In this document: piece after piece, positions 1 to 7,003 of the stretch
Numbering within the stretch: position 1 is the stretch's first letter
Layout of the letters: the number at the start of each line of letters is the position of its first letter
Assembly: GCA_051878085.1 (NCBI GenBank)
Contig: JBJEJN010000144.1
Span: 1 to 40,438, forward strand
Origin: SFTH01 sp051878085
Lineage (GTDB): Bacteria > Bacillota > Clostridia > Christensenellales > Aristaeellaceae
DNA: 40,438 nt
Reading direction: 5' to 3'
Notes under the pieces: generated by a model
Seen by the model: only the letters and a program-made list of their open reading frames with translations
The model's database searches: none
What the model was told of the DNA's origin: nothing
Made by a program: the position numbers and the translations under genes

Positions 1-206
1 ATCAGCATCATGCCCAGCGTCATGAAGGAGTAGAGCATGTACGGGCGCAGGGACTTGATGATGTTGGCGAAGTTGAACACGTCCTTCTTGGCAAGGCCCG
101 CCGCCAGATTCGCGGAATCCTTCAGGTTAAAGACGATGCACACCAGGGCCATCAGGCAGATCAGGAAGAACTCCCAGCTCTTGAAGAAGGATTTTACTTT
201 TTTCAT
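1..206 (-). CDS. Sugar ABC transporter permease, ribose type (N-terminal part)
   Basis: Only the first 68 codons are present; the gene runs off the left edge. The product begins MKKVKSFFKSWEFF, then a hydrophobic first membrane helix, a polar stretch and the start of a second hydrophobic segment (YMLYSFMTLGMMLI), as in RbsC-family permeases. Its ATG overlaps the stop codon of the upstream permease gene (TGATG), and GGAGG lies just before it, so the two are translationally coupled. With the 337-residue permease it would form the heterodimeric channel of an importer that moves a monosaccharide through the cytoplasmic membrane. The substrate cannot be read from this fragment. Two different permeases after one double ATPase is the arrangement seen in rhamnose- and AI-2-type systems; that is only a family analogy. 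Confidence 0.85.
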   Translation of the reverse strand, partial: MKKVKSFFKSWEFFLICLMALVCIVFNLKDSANLAAGLAKKDVFNFANIIKSLRPYMLYSFMTLGMML

Positions 207-1219
207 CAGATGTTCCTCCTTGCCAGGTCCTGCTTGTTGGCGATGCGCTGGAGAATGACGTTCAGCAGGATTGCGAACAGCAGCAGGATACCCTTCACGA
301 ATTCGGTGATCATGGAGTTGCCGATGCCCAGCATCGGGATGGCGTTGTCGATCAGGGCGATCATCACGGCGCCGATCACCACGCCGGTGATCTTGCCGTA
401 GCCGCCGGTGACGCTCACGCCGCCCAGCACGCAGGCCGCGATGGTGAACATCTCGTTGCCGTTTGCAGTGCCCTTCTCAACCGCGTTGTAGAAGCTCAGC
501 CACATGATGCCGGCAAGGCCAGCGGTCGCGCCGCAGATCACGTGGGCGAGCACCTTGATGCGGTTGATCGGCACGCCGCGCATCTGGGCCGCCTCGGCGT
601 TGGAGCCGACGGCGTAGAGGTTGCGGCCGGTGCGGGTGTACTTGAGGAACACGCCGGTGAGCACCGTCACCGCGATGGCCATCCACACCAGCAGCGGAAG
701 GCCCAGGAAGCTGTTGCCGGTCAGGAAGCTTGCAAAGCCGGGGGTCAGGTCGGTGGGGTTTATTTTGTTCATGCCCATCAGCCACTGCATGGGGATCAGT
801 GCGCGCACGATGTAGCTGGTGGACAGGGTCACGATGATGGAGATGACCCGGCCGTAGCTCATCAGCACGCCGTTGACCGCGCCGATGAGTGCGCCGATGC
901 CGATGCCCAGCACGAACATCAGGAAGGTGGATTCAATCGCGCCCATGCCCATCAGCTTGCCGGCCACGCAGCCCACGAAGGCCAGGATGGCGGTGATGGA
1001 GATGTCGATGGAGCCCACCAGCAGCACGCACAGCATGCCGCAGGACATGACCATGTTGATGGAACCGTTCTTGAGAACGTTCATGTAGGACTTGGGGATG
1101 TAGCCCGGAACGCGGATGCTGATCGCCACCAGAAGCAGCACCAGCACCGCCAACAGCGGAATTTCGCGGTGCTCAATCAGCAGCGCGTACAGGGGCTTGC
1201 GCTCTTTCTTTGTCTGCAT
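206..1219 (-). CDS. Sugar ABC transporter permease, RbsC family
   Basis: This 337-residue integral membrane protein belongs to the branched-chain/ribose (BPD_transp_2) permease family. It has a short basic N-terminus (MQTKKERKP), about eight to ten hydrophobic helices, the conserved stretch around GRNLYAVGSNAEAAQMRGV that contacts the ATPase, and the later GGVSVTGGYGK motif. Length is typical (320-340). It follows the ATPase gene by 18 bp and overlaps the next permease gene by one base, so all three share one transcript read leftward. No periplasmic-type sugar-binding protein is visible; it may lie beyond the left edge. The transported sugar is unknown; pentoses, deoxyhexoses and autoinducer-2 are all handled by this family. 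Confidence 0.92.
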   Translation of the reverse strand: MQTKKERKPLYALLIEHREIPLLAVLVLLLVAISIRVPGYIPKSYMNVLKNGSINMVMSCGMLCVLLVGSIDISITAILAFVGCVAGKLMGMGAIESTFLMFVLGIGIGALIGAVNGVLMSYGRVISIIVTLSTSYIVRALIPMQWLMGMNKINPTDLTPGFASFLTGNSFLGLPLLVWMAIAVTVLTGVFLKYTRTGRNLYAVGSNAEAAQMRGVPINRIKVLAHVICGATAGLAGIMWLSFYNAVEKGTANGNEMFTIAACVLGGVSVTGGYGKITGVVIGAVMIALIDNAIPMLGIGNSMITEFVKGILLLFAILLNVILQRIANKQDLARRNI

Positions 1220-1237
1220 TTCTTCTGCTCCCTTCGG

Positions 1238-2728
1238 TCATTCCTTGCTCTTGGGCATCGCTGCCTTGAGGATGGTGTCCTGGGTCAGGCCCTCCGCCTG
1301 GAATTCGGCGGAGACCTTGCCCTCGCTCATCACGTAGATGCGGTCGGACATGTTCATGACCTCGGGCATCTCGGAGGAGATCATCAGGATACCCATGCCC
1401 TGGGCGGCCAGATCGCTCATGATCTCATAAATCTGCGCCTTGGAACCCACGTCCACGCCCTTGGTGGGCTCGTCGAGGATGATGAGCTTGGGATCCGCCG
1501 CCAGCTGCTTGGCCACAACCACCTTCTGCTGGTTGCCGCCGGAGAGCGCGCCGGTGTGGGTATTGCTGTCGGGGGCCTTTACGGCCAGCAGCTTCTTCAG
1601 ATCGTCGGAGAAGGTATATTCCTTGTTCTTGTTCAGGAAGATGCCGTAGATGCACTTCTCCAGAACAGAGAGGGAGATGTTGTAGTTGATGGACCAGGAC
1701 AAAAGCAGCGCCTGCTTCTGGCGATCCTCGGGCAGAAGGCCGATGCCCTTCTTCATGGCCTCGATGGGCTTGATGCCGGTGATCTTCTCGCCCCGGAAGT
1801 ACACATCGCCGCTGTCGGGCTTGGTGATGCCGAACACGGCCTCCATGACCTCGGTGCGGCCCGCGCCCACCAGGCCGGTCAGGCCCACGATCTCGCCGGC
1901 GTGCACGTTCAGACTCACGTCCCGGAAGTAGCCCGTGCGGCTGAGCTTGTCGATCTTCAAAAGCTCCTCGCCGATCTCGGTCTTCTTCTTCGGGAACAGC
2001 TGGGTGATCTCACGGCCAACCATGTGGTGCACCAGGATGTGCTCCTCCACGGGCATGTCCCAGGTGCCGATGTACTGCGCGTCGCGGAACACGGTCACGC
2101 GGTCGGCAAGGCCGTAGATGTCCTCAAAGCGGTGGGAGATCAGGATGATGGCGGTGCCCTGGTCGCGCAGCTTGCGGCTGATGGCGTAGAGATCCTCGCT
2201 CTCGCGGCGGGACAGCGCGGCGGTGGGCTCGTCCATGATCAGAATCTTCGCGTTCATGGACAGCGCCTTGGCGATCTCGACCAGCTGCTGCTGGGCGACG
2301 GAGAGGCTGCCCACGGAGACCGTCGGGCTGAAGTCCGCGCCCACGGCGTCCAGAAGCTTCTTTGCTTCCTTGTTGGCCTTGTTCCAGTTGATGAACGGGC
2401 CGCGCTTGAATTCGTGGCCGATGAAGATGTTCTCCGCCACGGACAGGTCGGGATAGGACGCCGCGTGCTGGTAGATGGCCGCGATGCCGTACTTCTGGGC
2501 GACGATGGGATCGCTCATGACCACCTTCTTGCCCTCCAGGATGATCTCGCCGCCGTCCGGCTGATGCACGCCCGTGAGGGTCTTGATGAAGGTGGACTTG
2601 CCCGCGCCGTTTTCGCCCACCAGCGCGTGGATCTCGCCCGGCTTCAGGTTGAAGCGCACCTTGTCCAGCGCCTTCACGCCCGGGAAGATCTTCGTAATGT
2701 CATTGAGCTCGAGTATGTACTCCGACAT
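1238..2728 (-). CDS. Sugar ABC transporter ATP-binding protein (double NBD, RbsA family)
   Basis: This 496-residue cytoplasmic ATPase powers the sugar importer encoded downstream. It has two fused nucleotide-binding domains. The first carries a canonical Walker A, GENGAGKST (residues 38-46), a signature-like LSVAQQQLVEIAKAL and Walker B ILIMDEPTAALS. The second has a degenerate Walker A (GLVGAGRTEV), an intact signature LSGGNQQKVVVAKQL and Walker B LIILDEPTKGVD. This asymmetry is normal for RbsA/MglA/XylG proteins. GGAGG lies 7 bp before the ATG. It is the first gene of the leftward operon and is divergent from an AraC-type regulator, which probably controls it. RbsA-family ATPase is certain; the substrate is not. 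Confidence 0.96.
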   Translation of the reverse strand: MSEYILELNDITKIFPGVKALDKVRFNLKPGEIHALVGENGAGKSTFIKTLTGVHQPDGGEIILEGKKVVMSDPIVAQKYGIAAIYQHAASYPDLSVAENIFIGHEFKRGPFINWNKANKEAKKLLDAVGADFSPTVSVGSLSVAQQQLVEIAKALSMNAKILIMDEPTAALSRRESEDLYAISRKLRDQGTAIILISHRFEDIYGLADRVTVFRDAQYIGTWDMPVEEHILVHHMVGREITQLFPKKKTEIGEELLKIDKLSRTGYFRDVSLNVHAGEIVGLTGLVGAGRTEVMEAVFGITKPDSGDVYFRGEKITGIKPIEAMKKGIGLLPEDRQKQALLLSWSINYNISLSVLEKCIYGIFLNKNKEYTFSDDLKKLLAVKAPDSNTHTGALSGGNQQKVVVAKQLAADPKLIILDEPTKGVDVGSKAQIYEIMSDLAAQGMGILMISSEMPEVMNMSDRIYVMSEGKVSAEFQAEGLTQDTILKAAMPKSKE

Positions 2729-2794
2729 GGTATTACCTCCGCTTTCTGCGTTCTCCGTAGAAGCTCCGACGCGGGAGAGCCGACGCGGCCGAAT

Positions 2795-2838
2795 GCCAAC
2801 ATTCCGAAAGACAGGTTTTACCTGTGCGAAATGTTGGC
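2795..2838. promoter_or_regulatory. Large nested dyad upstream of the sugar ABC operon
   Basis: A 44-bp inverted repeat lies 67 bp upstream of the ATPase start. Outer arms GCCAACATT (2795-2803) and AATGTTGGC (2830-2838) match perfectly; inner arms ACAGGT (2811-2816) and ACCTGT (2820-2825) close on a TTT loop, with shorter partial pairing between. No T-run follows on either strand, so it is not a simple terminator. It could be an operator for the adjacent AraC-type regulator or an mRNA leader hairpin of the sugar operon. Confidence 0.6.
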
Positions 2839-2843
2839 CTTTG

Positions 2844-2862
2844 CCGTTTGTTCACCGTTTGT
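2844..2862 (+). promoter_or_regulatory. Direct repeat CCGTTTGT x2, candidate AraC-type half-sites
   Basis: CCGTTTGT occurs at 2844-2851 and again at 2855-2862, exactly 11 bp apart, or one helical turn. The reverse complement of its first seven bases (CAAACGG) recurs at 3006-3012 just before the regulator gene. Direct repeats in phase with the helix are how AraC-family dimers usually bind. The site lies between the regulator and the sugar importer it probably controls. Confidence 0.4.
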
Positions 2863-2897
2863 CGCATTCCCCGCGATTCATCCAAAGTTTTGTGCGC

Positions 2898-2926
2898 TTG
2901 CATGTTTACATAGTTCGATGTATAAT
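2898..2926 (+). promoter_or_regulatory. Sigma-A promoter for the AraC-type regulator
   Basis: The -35 TTGCAT (2898-2903) and -10 TATAAT (2921-2926) are 17 bp apart. Transcription would start about 100 bp before the regulator's ATG, leaving a leader that holds the TTGTCATTGACAA palindrome (2950-2962) and a GCAAACGGTTGC element. Confidence 0.75.
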
Positions 2927-3002
2927 AGTATAAAGCGTTAATTCGCAATTTGTCATTGACAAGTGTTGGTAGATAATTACACAATCTTGGCATTTTGCAA
3001 TT

Positions 3003-3017
3003 TTGCAAACGGTTGCG
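3003..3017 (+). promoter_or_regulatory. cre/LacI-like operator before the AraC-type gene
   Basis: TTGCAAACGGTTGCG matches the catabolite-responsive-element consensus WTGNAANCGNWNNCW at every constrained position but the last. Its core GCAAACGGTTGC is one mismatch pair from a perfect palindrome, and the perfect form GCAAACGTTTGC occurs at 27026-27037 before the isomerase-like gene. Between promoter and start codon, a bound CcpA or LacI-family protein would act as a roadblock. It also contains the inverted copy of the CCGTTTG half-site, so AraC autoregulation is an alternative. Confidence 0.45.
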
Positions 3018-3039
3018 TCGGAGAGAATGGGGAGAATTT

Positions 3040-3957
3040 ATGGCAAATGTAAAGCTGAGCTTCAATCTGGATCTGACGGATCAATCCCACTGGATCACGG
3101 TGACGGCCTCCCAGGCGGTGCGCTCCTCCATCGCCTACGTGCAGGAGCTGGGCGACTTCTACTGCGGGCCGGACTACTACACCACCCGCGAAAATCTGCC
3201 CTCCTATTTAATCAAGCTGTGCGTCAGCGGCGAGGGCACGCTGGATTACGACGGCCAGAGCTATGCGATCCGCCCGGGCTACCTGTTCTGGATCGACTGC
3301 ACCAAGCCCCAGTACTACCGCACCTCGCCCACTATGGGTAACTGGCACATCCTGTGGGTGCACTTCTACGGCGCGCCCTGCGAGGCCTACTACAAGCTGT
3401 TTCTGGCCCAGAACGAGGGCCGCGCGGTGGTGCGTCCCAGCTCGGACATGGCCATACGCAGCACGCTGGACACGCTGCTCAAGCTGTATCTGGAGGGCGG
3501 CAACACCCTTCAGGACGACGTGCAGGCCTCGGCCATGCTGACCCAGCTGATGTCCCACTGCATCCACGCGGCGGGCATGCACAGCGCCAACCGCCTGCCG
3601 AACTACGTCATCGACGCCCGCAGCTACATCAACATGCACTACGCCGAGCGCATCACCCTGGACGAGCTGTCCCGATCCATCTCCATCAACAAGTTCTACC
3701 TGCAGAAGCTGTTCAAGCGCTGCATCGGGCTCTCGCCCAACGAATACCTGATCCACACCCGCCTGACCCACGCCAAGCAGCTGCTGCGCACCTCCACCAC
3801 GCCCATCAACCAGATCGCCATGGACGTGGGCATCAACAACATCGGCCACTTCATCACGCTGTTCAAGCGCTACGAGGGCATCACCCCCAGCGCCTACCGC
3901 AGGCGCTGGTACAACCCCGACGCGCCCCTGGCCGCCGATGAGGAGGCGGAGGAGTGA
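3040..3957 (+). CDS. AraC-family transcriptional regulator with N-terminal cupin sensor
   Basis: This is a 305-residue regulator. The N-terminal half resembles the AraC sugar-binding cupin: a segment around residues 45-100 contains GEGTLDYDGQSYAIRPGYLFWID and then a WHILWVHFYG strand. The C-terminal ~100 residues carry the two helix-turn-helix motifs, including ITLDELSRSISINKFYLQKLFK and INQIAMDVGINNIGHFITLFKR, ending in the family signature ITPSAYRRRW. The ATG at 3040 was chosen because GGGGAG lies 6 bp upstream; an upstream in-frame start would place this site inside the coding sequence. It is divergent from the sugar importer and most likely activates or represses that operon in response to the sugar. 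Confidence 0.93.
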   Translation: MANVKLSFNLDLTDQSHWITVTASQAVRSSIAYVQELGDFYCGPDYYTTRENLPSYLIKLCVSGEGTLDYDGQSYAIRPGYLFWIDCTKPQYYRTSPTMGNWHILWVHFYGAPCEAYYKLFLAQNEGRAVVRPSSDMAIRSTLDTLLKLYLEGGNTLQDDVQASAMLTQLMSHCIHAAGMHSANRLPNYVIDARSYINMHYAERITLDELSRSISINKFYLQKLFKRCIGLSPNEYLIHTRLTHAKQLLRTSTTPINQIAMDVGINNIGHFITLFKRYEGITPSAYRRRWYNPDAPLAADEEAEE

Positions 3958-3967
3958 CGCGCGGGGC

Positions 3968-3996
3968 TTGCGCAATGCGTGGAAAACGGATATAAT
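3968..3996 (+). promoter_or_regulatory. Promoter for the M50 protease-scpA operon
   Basis: The -35 TTGCGC (3968-3973) and -10 TATAAT (3991-3996) have a 17-bp spacer. The promoter starts 11 bp after the stop of the AraC-type gene and about 60 bp before the protease start. Confidence 0.75.
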
Positions 3997-4055
3997 AGAA
4001 TAGAAATGGTTTGCACAGGCGAACCGCTTCAAATTTATCCGACAGGAGATATCCA

Positions 4056-4901
4056 TTGTTCAGCTACATCACATCCTTTTTGGAAAATCCCAGGGAGATG
4101 CTGATCTTCCTGCTGCTCTCCATCCCGGGCCGCTTCATGGCGCTCTCGCTGCACGAGTTCGCCCACGCCTGGATGGCCAACCGCTGCGGCGACCCCACCG
4201 CGCGCATGCTGGGCCGGCTCACCGTGAACCCCGCAAAGCATCTGGATCCCGTCGGCACGGTCATGATGCTGCTGCTGGGCTTCGGCTGGGCCAAGCCGGT
4301 GCCGGTGAACCCGCGCAACTACCGCAACCTGCGCTGGGACGATCTGAAGGTCTCCATCGCGGGCGTGACCATGAACCTGCTCATGTTCGTATTGAGCTTC
4401 CTGCTGATGTGCGGCTTCGTGGGCTTCACCATCCACGGTCTGCCCCACCTCGACAGCGCATCCATCGGCTCCAGCGGGATGTTCACGGTCAATCTGCTGG
4501 GCCAGCGCGTGGTGTGCACCGGCGAATACTACTTCAATGCGAAGGATCTGTTCACCATGGCGCCCTACATCGCGGACTACCTGATCGCGCCTGCGCTGGG
4601 CCGCATGGCGGGCTACATCTACCAGATGCTGTCCTACTTCGTGCTGGTGAACATCGCGCTGGCGGTGTTCAACCTGATCCCCGTGCCGCCGCTGGACGGC
4701 TACCACGTGCTCAACGACCTGCTGCTGAGACGGTCGCCGTTTGCTTCGCCGAAGGTCTCGCGCATCGCCTACGGCGTGTTGCTGGTGCTGATCTTTTGCA
4801 CGCCCGTGATCAGCAAGCTCATCCTGTGGGTGGAGAATCTGCTGATGACCGGCCTGGGCAGCGCCATGTATGCCCTGTTCTGCGCCGTCGGGCTGGTTTG
4901 A
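4056..4901 (+). CDS. Site-2 protease family membrane metalloprotease (M50, YwhC-like)
   Basis: This predicted 281-residue polytopic membrane zinc protease cleaves substrates within the membrane. The zinc motif HEFAH lies in a hydrophobic helix near residue 30 (SLHEFAHAWMANRCGD), and the third ligand region NLIPVPPLDGYHVL, the family's NPxPPLDG-type motif, is near residue 210. Several hydrophobic helices lie between. No ATG sits at the right place: the TTG at 4056 has AGGAG 7 bp upstream, while an in-frame ATG at 4011 lies in untranslated-looking sequence, so the TTG start is preferred. The gene is followed 12 bp later by scpA, a pairing common in Firmicutes. The substrate is unknown; RseP-type sigma control is not implied by the context. 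Confidence 0.92.
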   Translation: MFSYITSFLENPREMLIFLLLSIPGRFMALSLHEFAHAWMANRCGDPTARMLGRLTVNPAKHLDPVGTVMMLLLGFGWAKPVPVNPRNYRNLRWDDLKVSIAGVTMNLLMFVLSFLLMCGFVGFTIHGLPHLDSASIGSSGMFTVNLLGQRVVCTGEYYFNAKDLFTMAPYIADYLIAPALGRMAGYIYQMLSYFVLVNIALAVFNLIPVPPLDGYHVLNDLLLRRSPFASPKVSRIAYGVLLVLIFCTPVISKLILWVENLLMTGLGSAMYALFCAVGLV

Positions 4902-4913
4902 CGGGGAGGACGC

Positions 4914-5633
4914 ATGCCGTACATCGTATCGCTGAAACAGTTTGATGGCCCGCTGGATCTGCTGCTGACGCTGATCTCCAGCGCCAAGCTGGACATCCAG
5001 GACATCTTCGTGAGCGAGATCACGGAGCAGTATCTGGAATCGATGAAGCTGGTGGACGAGCTGGACATGGATTCCGCCAGCGAATTTCTCCAGATGGCGG
5101 CGACGCTGCTGGAGATCAAGTCGCGCTCGATGCTGCCCAAGCCGCCCAAGCCCGAGGAGGAGGGCGCGCTGTCCCCGGAGGAGGAGCTGATCCGGCAGCT
5201 GACCGAATACAAGCAGTTCAAGGAGATCTCCGCCCGGATGCACCAGCTGGAGGAGGAGGCCCGCGCGCTGCTGACCAAGCTGCCCGAGGAATATCCCCTG
5301 CCGCCGCCGAGCATCGAGATCACGGGGCTGACGCTGGAGAAGCTGGCGAAGGCCTTCCGGAAGGTGCTGGAGCGCGCCGAGGCCGCCGAGCGCAGCGAGA
5401 ACCTGGCCCAGCGCGAGATTCGCCGGGACAGCTTCACCGTTGCGGGCTGCATGGTGCGCATCTCCCGGCGGCTGAAGAGCGGCGGCAGCTGCCGCTTCAC
5501 CGAGCTCTTCGCGGAGGATTACAGCCGCGAGGAGGTCATCACCATGTTCCTTGCAATTCTGGAAATGGCCCGCCTGAGCCGACTGCACGTGGAGCAGGGC
5601 GGCGCCTACGACGAAATCTTCCTGTCCGCCTGA
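4914..5633 (+). CDS. scpA: Segregation and condensation protein A
   Basis: This 239-residue kleisin subunit of the bacterial SMC condensin bridges SMC heads and helps condense and segregate the chromosome. The N-terminus has the classic FDGPLDLLLTLISSAKLDIQDI pattern and the LEIKSRSMLP motif near residue 75. A charged linker (PEEEGALSPEEELIRQL) follows, and a C-terminal winged-helix ends in SRLHVEQGGAYDEIFL. Length is typical. It lies 12 bp after the M50 protease gene with its own GGGAGG. The usual partner scpB is not downstream; a VanW-domain gene follows instead, so ScpB must be encoded elsewhere if present. Confidence 0.96.
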   Translation: MPYIVSLKQFDGPLDLLLTLISSAKLDIQDIFVSEITEQYLESMKLVDELDMDSASEFLQMAATLLEIKSRSMLPKPPKPEEEGALSPEEELIRQLTEYKQFKEISARMHQLEEEARALLTKLPEEYPLPPPSIEITGLTLEKLAKAFRKVLERAEAAERSENLAQREIRRDSFTVAGCMVRISRRLKSGGSCRFTELFAEDYSREEVITMFLAILEMARLSRLHVEQGGAYDEIFLSA

Positions 5634-5730
5634 GGAAGGCCATCGTCCGGCGGAGAAAACCACACGGGAACCAAATCCGATTTTGCTGCGTCAAAAGGGC
5701 ACAAGATCAAACGAGACGGGAGTGACGAAC

Positions 5731-6765
5731 ATGAAGCGCTTTCTTGCAATTCTACTGACACTGGCGCTGTGTTTGGGCGCTGCGGGCGCGGCTCCGGCCC
5801 TTGCTGAGGCCGACAGCGTGAGCGCGCGCACGACGCTTGCAGGCTCGTCCTACGCGAAGCTGAACAACGTCAACCTCGCGGCCAGCAGCCTGAACGGCAT
5901 CACCATTCCCTGCGGCGCGAGCTTTTCCTTCAACGAGATCGTCGGCCCCCGCACGGAGGCCTACGGCTACCAGCGCGCGGCCAACGGTCGGGGCGTGCGC
6001 GTCACCGGCGGCGGCGTGGCCCAGTGCGCCACCACGCTGTATCTGGCGCTGAAGCAGCTGGGTGCGGACGTGGAGTACACCAGCCTGCTGACCTACGGCA
6101 GCAAGTTCAGCGACAACTACGTGTCCGACGGCAGTGACGCCATCATGGTGGACTACTCCACCGGCTCGGACTTCTCCTTCATCAATTACTCGGACGACAT
6201 GCTCATCGAGATGTGGGCCACCGACAGCTACCTCTACTGCTCCATTACCCTGGACGCGGTGAGCAGCGGCGGTGAGCTGAACTGGTTCGATTCCGCGCCG
6301 CTTCAGCCCTCGATGCGCTCCATCGCCAGCTCCCGGATCGACCTGAGCGGCGCGGACGACGCGCTGCGCAGCAACATCCTGCTGGCGGCCAGCAGCATCA
6401 ACGACACCGTGCTCGACAGCGGCGACCTCTTCTCCTTCAACGATTCCGTGGGTCCCCGCAGCGAGCGCTGCGGCTATGTCGGAGCTGTCAACGGTCGCGG
6501 CGCAATCGTCACCGGCGGCGGCGTGGCCCAGGTGGCCAGCGCGCTGTGGCTGGCGGTGAAGAACCTGGACTGCGTGGCGGTGGTGGAGAAGTCCACCTAC
6601 GGCAGCCGCTACAACCAGAGCTACGTGCTCAGCTCCAACGACGCCATCCTCACCGATTACTCCGCCGGAACCGACTTCTCCTTCCGCAACATCGGATCGA
6701 AGCCGCTGACCATCGCCGTGTACGTCTCCGGCGACGAGCTGTGCTGCGAGATCTATCAGGATTGA
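5731..6765 (+). CDS. Secreted protein with two VanW domains
   Basis: This is a 344-residue exported protein of unknown biochemical role. A Sec signal peptide (MKRFLAILLTLALCLGAAGA, cleavage near APALAEA) precedes two VanW-type modules: residues ~40-170 with SFNEIVGPRTEAYGYQ and GGGVAQCATTLYLA, and residues ~205-340 with SFNDSVGPRSERCGY and GGGVAQVASALWLA. The repeats share the SFN..VGPR and VTGGGVAQ signatures, so the gene arose by internal duplication. VanW domains occur in some vancomycin-resistance loci and in many secreted Firmicute proteins, but no van resistance genes are here, and resistance should not be inferred. Start chosen at the ATG before the signal peptide, preceded by GGGAGTG. 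It lies 97 bp after scpA with a weak TTGC-type -35 between. Confidence 0.88.
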   Translation: MKRFLAILLTLALCLGAAGAAPALAEADSVSARTTLAGSSYAKLNNVNLAASSLNGITIPCGASFSFNEIVGPRTEAYGYQRAANGRGVRVTGGGVAQCATTLYLALKQLGADVEYTSLLTYGSKFSDNYVSDGSDAIMVDYSTGSDFSFINYSDDMLIEMWATDSYLYCSITLDAVSSGGELNWFDSAPLQPSMRSIASSRIDLSGADDALRSNILLAASSINDTVLDSGDLFSFNDSVGPRSERCGYVGAVNGRGAIVTGGGVAQVASALWLAVKNLDCVAVVEKSTYGSRYNQSYVLSSNDAILTDYSAGTDFSFRNIGSKPLTIAVYVSGDELCCEIYQD

Positions 6766-6799
6766 GTCCGGGCCGCGCTTCGGCGCACCCGTGAAATAC

Positions 6800-6855
6800 G
6801 CGAGGCTGTCCCCAAAATGGCAGAAGAAGCCTAGGGGGTGGCCTCGCTTCCTTTT
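6800..6855 (+). terminator. Probable terminator after the VanW gene
   Basis: Arms GCGAGGC (6800-6806) and GCCTCGC (6841-6847) enclose an inner CCCC/GGGG pair and are followed by TTCCTTTT. The long loop makes it less than ideal. Confidence 0.5.
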
Positions 6856-6915
6856 GCCGCACGTGCGCACTTCCCTGCGGGAAAAATATGTTTATGGATT
6901 TCCTGCCCAGATATC

Positions 6916-6944
6916 TTGCAATTTGCGAGGGAAAACAATATAAT
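6916..6944 (+). promoter_or_regulatory. Promoter for the nucleoside-type ABC transporter operon
   Basis: The -35 TTGCAA (6916-6921) and -10 TATAAT (6939-6944) are 17 bp apart, about 60 bp before the ATPase start. The leader is too short for a purine riboswitch, and none is visible. Confidence 0.75.
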
Positions 6945-7003
6945 GAAGCTATGTAAATATGCACGCGTGCACTGCGCGAACCGACAGAAAGGGAGGTGAC
7001 AGC

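Noticed and set aside
542..2941. A 799-codon open frame on the plus strand across the sugar ABC genes
   Set aside because: It is antisense to two clear ABC genes and its product is a His/Ala/Gly-rich shadow of GC-rich codons with no motif.
4035..5663. A long minus-strand frame opposite the M50 protease and scpA
   Set aside because: Low-complexity antisense product; both plus-strand genes have full family signatures.
5731..6765. Vancomycin-resistance determinant, because of the VanW domains
   Set aside because: VanW domains are common in unrelated secreted proteins, and no vanHAX-type or VanY genes are nearby.
6900..7003. Possible purine riboswitch before the nucleoside transporter
   Set aside because: The leader is only about 50 bases after the promoter and has no three-stem aptamer pattern.
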